Part shown: positions 60,421-64,000 of the stretch, piece by piece
Numbering within the stretch: position 1 is the stretch's first letter
Layout of the letters: every line of letters begins with the position of its first letter
Origin: Pseudomonadota bacterium
GTDB taxonomy: Bacteria; Pseudomonadota; Gammaproteobacteria; Steroidobacterales; Steroidobacteraceae
Direction of reading: 5' to 3'
Assembly (NCBI GenBank): GCA_003242685.1
Contig: QGVD01000009.1
Span: forward strand, 1-64,000
DNA length: 64,000 bases
The notes under the pieces: model-generated
Database searches by the model: none
Seen by the model: the letters and a program-made list of their open reading frames with translations, nothing else
What the model was told of the DNA's origin: nothing
Position numbers and translations under genes: made by a program

Positions 60421-61155
60421 GTGGACAGTACCGTCAGCAAGCGCAGAACCGCAGCGCGCAGCGGCAAGCGCGGGGTAGCCGGCCGGCCGCGCGGACCACG
60501 GACAGGAAAGCCCACTGCCGTCGAGCGCATCGTCGAGGAGATCCGTCGCGGCATCAAGGAAGGCCGCTACGCGCCCGGGCAGCGACTCATCGAATCGGAT
60601 CTGACGCAGGCGCTCGGCGTGAGCCGCGGGCCGCTCCGCGAGGCAATGTCCCGCCTCGCCGGCGACGGCCTGGTGAAGATCGAGCGCAACCGCGGGGTGA
60701 CCGTGCGGGCGCTGACGCGCGAGGAAGTGCGCAGCATCTCCACCATTCGCGAGGTGCTGGAGGGGCTCGCAGCGAGGCTCGCGGCGGCGCACATCCACGA
60801 GGGCAGCAATCGCGAGGAGTTCAAGCGCCTGTGGAACGAGATGCAGTCCGTTCAGGTGAGCTCCAACGCGATGGAGTACGTCGTGGCGAACGAGCGTTTC
60901 CATACGCTCATCGTCCGCCTGAGCGGCAACGAGCCGCTCGCGCAGCTGCTCGACCAGCTGCGCACTCCCGTCTATCGCTTCCAGTTCCGTACCCGCCTGA
61001 GCACCGATGCGCTCAGATGGGGCAACGAAGATCACGCCGAGATCGCCAGCGCCATCCTGGCGGGTGATCCCGACCGCGCCGAGCGCGCGATGCGCCGCCA
61101 CCTCCGCCACTCGGCAAAGCTCATCGACGCGCTCCCCGACGAAGCCTTCGGCTGA
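60421..61155 (+). CDS. GntR-family regulator, FadR subfamily (FCD domain)
   Basis: A 244-residue repressor-type regulator. An Arg/Lys-rich 35-residue lead is followed by the winged helix (AVERIVEEIRRGIKEGRY, PGQRLIESDLTQALGVSRG, PLREAMSRLAGDGLV) and an FCD helical domain with the metal-site pattern (REVLEGLAARLAAAHI, NERFHTLIVRLSGN, DHAEIASAILAGD, MRRHLRHS). The start is GTG at 60421 after AGAGGAGC. It lies between the cupin and the TonB receptor, and candidate operators of the FadR type precede both. Effectors of this class are usually carboxylic acids. Confidence 0.9.
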   Translation: MDSTVSKRRTAARSGKRGVAGRPRGPRTGKPTAVERIVEEIRRGIKEGRYAPGQRLIESDLTQALGVSRGPLREAMSRLAGDGLVKIERNRGVTVRALTREEVRSISTIREVLEGLAARLAAAHIHEGSNREEFKRLWNEMQSVQVSSNAMEYVVANERFHTLIVRLSGNEPLAQLLDQLRTPVYRFQFRTRLSTDALRWGNEDHAEIASAILAGDPDRAERAMRRHLRHSAKLIDALPDEAFG

Positions 61156-61261
61156 TCTCGAGCCCGTCGCGCGGCACGGAAGCGTGATCCGGAGCCGGCG
61201 CCCAGCACGCGGTGCATGTCCGGACCGCAGTCCGCCAGACCCTTCCCTCCGGATCCGCGAC

Positions 61262-61300
61262 TTCACCAGGCAGTCAATGTCGGATACGATTGTCTGACAA
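61262..61300 (+). promoter_or_regulatory. Candidate promoter and GntR operator upstream of the TonB receptor gene
   Basis: TTCACC (61262-61267), 17 bp, TACGAT (61285-61290) resembles a sigma-70 promoter. The perfect palindrome TTGTCTGACAA (61290-61300) abuts the -10 and matches TNGTNNNACNA at every fixed position. It would place a GntR repressor over the transcription start, 56 bp before the receptor start codon. Confidence 0.55.
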
Positions 61301-61355
61301 GATATTCGTACGCCGACTCCTGAGGAGTTGGGCCGGAGCCGAGAGGGGGAGGGGC

Positions 61356-63713
61356 ATGAGCTGCAGAGAGGCGAGAATCCGGCGAAGGGCGGTCCGCAGC
61401 GCGGTCATTGCGGTCCTCGGGGCAGGCGTGCCGGCGATCGTGCCGGCACAGGAAGGCCGGGACGCGGCCATGGTGCACGAGCTCGACGAGATCGTCGTGA
61501 CGGCACGCAAGCGCGCGGAGCGCGCCCAGGAGACTCCGGTCGCGATGGCGGTCGTCACGGCGGACGAGATACGCGAGCGCAATCTGCTCGCGCTCACGGA
61601 CGTCGGGAGCTTCACGCCCAACGTCAGCCTGTCCGCCGGTTCGGCGGACGTGGGCGGCGCCGCGAACGCAGTGTTCTTCATTCGCGGCATCGGACAGAGC
61701 GACTACGCGCCCACGGCCGATCCGGGCCTCGGGCTCTATGTCGATGGCGTCTATCTCGGCCGCTCCCAGGGCGCGGTGCTCGAGCTGACCGACATCGAGC
61801 GCATCGAGATCCTGAAGGGACCGCAGGGGACGCTCTTCGGCAAGAACACGATGGGCGGCGCCCTCAACATCACCACCCGGCGGCCCGTCAATCAATTCGA
61901 AGGCTCGGTCGGCGTCATGCTCGGTGAGGACGACCGTGTGAACGTCGATGCGGACCTCAATCTGCCGCTCACCGATTCGACGGCCGCGCGATTCGCGCTC
62001 TCGCACCGCAGCCAGGACGGATTCCAGAAACGCGTGCTCGTCGGCGACAAGGTCGGCGAGGAAGGCACGACGGTCGCCCGTGCGAAGCTCCAGTTCCTGC
62101 CCACGCCTCAGACGAGCGTTCTGTTCTCCGCGGACTACACGCGCATCGACGCCGACGCGAATACCGCCTACAACCCCGTGAACGACCCGAGGGGTCTCGT
62201 GTCGATCTGGAACCTGCTGGTCGGCATTCCGAGCGGCAATCCCGTGGATCCCTCGACCTCCTCCGCCGATCCGCGCGCGACATACGGCACCGGCAGCTAC
62301 CATCTCGATTTCGAGGGCGGTGGTGCCTCGGTCCACGTCGAGCACCAGTTCGAGCGGGCCATGCTGCGCTCGATCACCGCCTACCGGCAGTTCGACTCGC
62401 GCAATCAGCGCGACAACGACGGTGGTCCCGGCGACTTCGGTCAGCTCGATTACCGCGACGAGCAGTGGCAGCTCAGCCAGGAGTTCAACCTCGTCGGCTC
62501 GTCGTTCGACGGCCGGCTGGACTACACGCTCGGTGTCTACTACTTCGGCGAGGAGAGCGAGAGCCGCTGGTACTCGTACCTCGCGCGCGGGACGTTCGAG
62601 GCACTGGAAGGGCTTCCCGGGCCGCTGTTTCCGCTCGACCCCGCGGTGTCGTGCCCGCCGCCGCCGGGCATTCCCGCGCCGTGCGCGGGCGGCGCCGGAA
62701 ATCCGCTGAATGTCGTACTGGATGTGGCGCTGCTGATCGCGCCGAACGTGGAGACGCAGTCCTACGCGGCCTTCTTCGAGGGTGAGTGGCACTTCACCGA
62801 CGCGCTCTCCGCCTTCGCGGGCATTCGCTACACACGCGACGAGAAGGACTACACGTTCTGGAGTCTGCGCCTCGGATCGGGGACGTACCAGGTGCCCGAG
62901 ACCATAGTCAGGAAGACCTGGGACGACATCTCGCCCCGCATCGGGCTCAAGTACCAGCCGGCCGAGAACGTCATGCTGTACGCGACGGTCGCGCAGGGCT
63001 TCAAGTCCGGCGGATTCAATGCGCGTCCGGGAAGCGTCACCGTCGCGCAGCGCCCCTACGATCCCGAGGAGCTCTGGTCGTACGAAGTCGGCTTCAAGAG
63101 CGAGCTGCTCGGCCGGCGAGTCCGGCTGAACGGAGCCGCGTTCTTCTACGACTACGAGGACATGCAGCTCTACGCCAACGGCGTGGTGCCCGACAGCCCC
63201 AGCCCGGTCCAGTTCATCGACAACATCGGCGAGGCCCGGCTGTGGGGCGCCGAGCTCGATCTGATCGCCCGCCTCACCAGCCGCTTCTCCGTAAGCGGCA
63301 GCGTGGGCTATCTGAATGCGAAGTACCGCGAGGCGGCCACCAACATCACCGGAGTTACCACGAGCACGAAGCTGCCGAAGGCGCCGGAGTGGAGTGCAAC
63401 GGCGGCGGCCGAGTATGTGGTACCGTTCTCCGCAGGGAGCCTCGCGCTGCGGGCGGACTACTCGTACGTCGGCACGAACTATCCGGACGCGCGCAACACA
63501 CCGGCGCTCAAGCAGGAAGCGCACAGCCTGGTGAATGCACGCATCGGCTGGACGTCGCGCGACGAGCACTGGACGGTGTCGGCATACGCCAGGAATCTGT
63601 TCGACGAGAAGTTCGTGGCGAACGGATTCGACGTGTGGGAGTTCACGGGGACGGTGATCGCCATCCCGAGCGAGCCGCGCGAGGTCGGTCTGCACGTGAT
63701 CAGGCGATTCTGA
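61356..63713 (+). CDS. TonB-dependent outer-membrane receptor
   Basis: Energy-coupled outer-membrane transporter of 785 residues. I chose the ATG at 61356 (after GAGGGGGAGG), giving a signal peptide (AVRSAVIAVLGAGVPAIVPAQ); the longer frame to 61212 crosses the predicted promoter. The TonB box is ELDEIVVTARKR, the plug shows PVAMAVVTADEIRERN, VFFIRGIGQSDYAPTADPG and LKGPQGTLFGKNTMGGALNI, and the barrel ends in HVIRRF with terminal Phe. This plug type is common in receptors for plant- or steroid-derived compounds in sphingomonads and relatives. With a sulfatase gene downstream, a sulfated organic substrate is possible. Confidence 0.94.
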   Translation: MSCREARIRRRAVRSAVIAVLGAGVPAIVPAQEGRDAAMVHELDEIVVTARKRAERAQETPVAMAVVTADEIRERNLLALTDVGSFTPNVSLSAGSADVGGAANAVFFIRGIGQSDYAPTADPGLGLYVDGVYLGRSQGAVLELTDIERIEILKGPQGTLFGKNTMGGALNITTRRPVNQFEGSVGVMLGEDDRVNVDADLNLPLTDSTAARFALSHRSQDGFQKRVLVGDKVGEEGTTVARAKLQFLPTPQTSVLFSADYTRIDADANTAYNPVNDPRGLVSIWNLLVGIPSGNPVDPSTSSADPRATYGTGSYHLDFEGGGASVHVEHQFERAMLRSITAYRQFDSRNQRDNDGGPGDFGQLDYRDEQWQLSQEFNLVGSSFDGRLDYTLGVYYFGEESESRWYSYLARGTFEALEGLPGPLFPLDPAVSCPPPPGIPAPCAGGAGNPLNVVLDVALLIAPNVETQSYAAFFEGEWHFTDALSAFAGIRYTRDEKDYTFWSLRLGSGTYQVPETIVRKTWDDISPRIGLKYQPAENVMLYATVAQGFKSGGFNARPGSVTVAQRPYDPEELWSYEVGFKSELLGRRVRLNGAAFFYDYEDMQLYANGVVPDSPSPVQFIDNIGEARLWGAELDLIARLTSRFSVSGSVGYLNAKYREAATNITGVTTSTKLPKAPEWSATAAAEYVVPFSAGSLALRADYSYVGTNYPDARNTPALKQEAHSLVNARIGWTSRDEHWTVSAYARNLFDEKFVANGFDVWEFTGTVIAIPSEPREVGLHVIRRF

Positions 63714-63786
63714 TCGCCTGATCACGGCCGAAGCCGCGGGCGGCCTCCGCGGCGGCACGTGAATGCGTGGACTCGGGAGGGCGCAC

Positions 63787-64000
63787 GTGAAGCGATCCGT
63801 CATCTTGCTCCTGTGCGGGTGGCTCGGAGCATTCACCGCCGGCGCGGCAGAACGTCCGAACGTGGTGCTGATCGTCGCCGACGATCTCGGCTATTCGGAC
63901 CTCGGCGCGTTCGGAGGCGAGATACACACGCCGAATCTCGATGCGCTGGCTGCCCGCGGGCTCCAGTTCACGCAGTTCTATACGGCCTCGGCGTGCTCGC
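63787..64000 (+). CDS. Secreted sulfatase (3' partial)
   Basis: Only the first 71 residues are in the window. A signal peptide (VILLLCGWLGAFTAGA) precedes the type I sulfatase start RPNVVLIVADDLGYSDLGAF, with the metal-binding Asp pair, then IHTPNLDALAARGLQFTQFY and TASACS, where the formylglycine Cys of the CxPxR motif is reached at the window edge. I chose the GTG at 63787 after GGGAGG; an in-frame ATG at 63763 would add 8 residues. It lies 73 bp after the TonB receptor, likely cotranscribed. It hydrolyses sulfate esters; the substrate is not predictable. Confidence 0.88.
   Translation, partial: MKRSVILLLCGWLGAFTAGAAERPNVVLIVADDLGYSDLGAFGGEIHTPNLDALAARGLQFTQFYTASACS

Noticed and set aside
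61263..63836. 857-codon open frame on the minus strand opposite the TonB receptor gene
   Set aside because: It is the mirror of a high-GC coding sequence; the translation is Arg/Glu/His-rich without family motifs, while the plus frame has signal peptide, TonB box, plug and terminal Phe.

Overview
The window reads as chromosomal DNA of a high-GC (roughly two-thirds G+C by eye), aerobic Gram-negative bacterium, most likely a gammaproteobacterium. Supporting signs are the C5 (glutamyl-tRNA) haem route rather than 5-aminolevulinate synthase, the asmA-mutY-yggX gene order known from Pseudomonas-like genomes, RND and LpxR-type outer-membrane genes and a TonB-dependent receptor. A Steroidobacter/Nevskia-like lineage is my inference only. 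I saw no rRNA, tRNA, CRISPR array, insertion sequence or phage gene. Genes are tightly packed, with many 4-bp ATGA overlaps.

Layout. 1-1.9 kb: the end of a sarcosine-oxidase-like flavoenzyme followed by two gene remnants (DoxX-like, OxyR-like LysR). 2-5.2 kb: an exported redox set (di-haem peroxidase, Tat-exported metallophosphoesterase, monohaem cytochrome, rhodanese). 5.3-8.1 kb: small stress genes (membrane-anchored DUF883-like protein, Dps, BON protein, hydrolase). 8.3-17.4 kb: one nine-gene run, hemA-hemL-[histidine kinase-response regulator]-hemC-hemD-hemB-hemE-hemF, covering nearly all steps from glutamyl-tRNA to protoporphyrinogen IX. 17.9-22.9 kb: a PRC-barrel protein and a multi-PAS NarX-type kinase with its regulator.

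22.9-31.7 kb holds the most interesting locus. A leftward set encodes three secreted repeat proteins, a C39-like cysteine peptidase, a coiled-coil/beta-barrel outer-membrane protein and a Ser/Thr kinase with a tetratricopeptide region. It diverges from an ECF sigma factor. The peptidase-plus-barrel pair and the Asn/Gln-rich repeats resemble the Fap functional-amyloid system. All three secreted proteins carry the same L.D..LD.(V/I)TAG motif just after the signal peptide, which looks like a C39 leader.

31.8-38.2 kb: ECF sigma/anti-sigma/DUF4097, a second di-haem cytochrome, and asmA(short)-mutY-yggX. 38.3-43.3 kb: a lone parvulin-like domain and a MacAB-type ABC export operon. 43.4-47.4 kb: methyltransferase, LuxR-type regulator and sugar dehydrogenase. 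47.4-57.0 kb: a leftward operon of RND pump, two-component system and chromate transporter. 57.2-64 kb: LpxR-like protein, an RBBP9-like hydrolase lacking its nucleophile, a monooxygenase-fold protein, and a cupin-GntR-TonB receptor-sulfatase catabolic locus with two candidate GntR operators.
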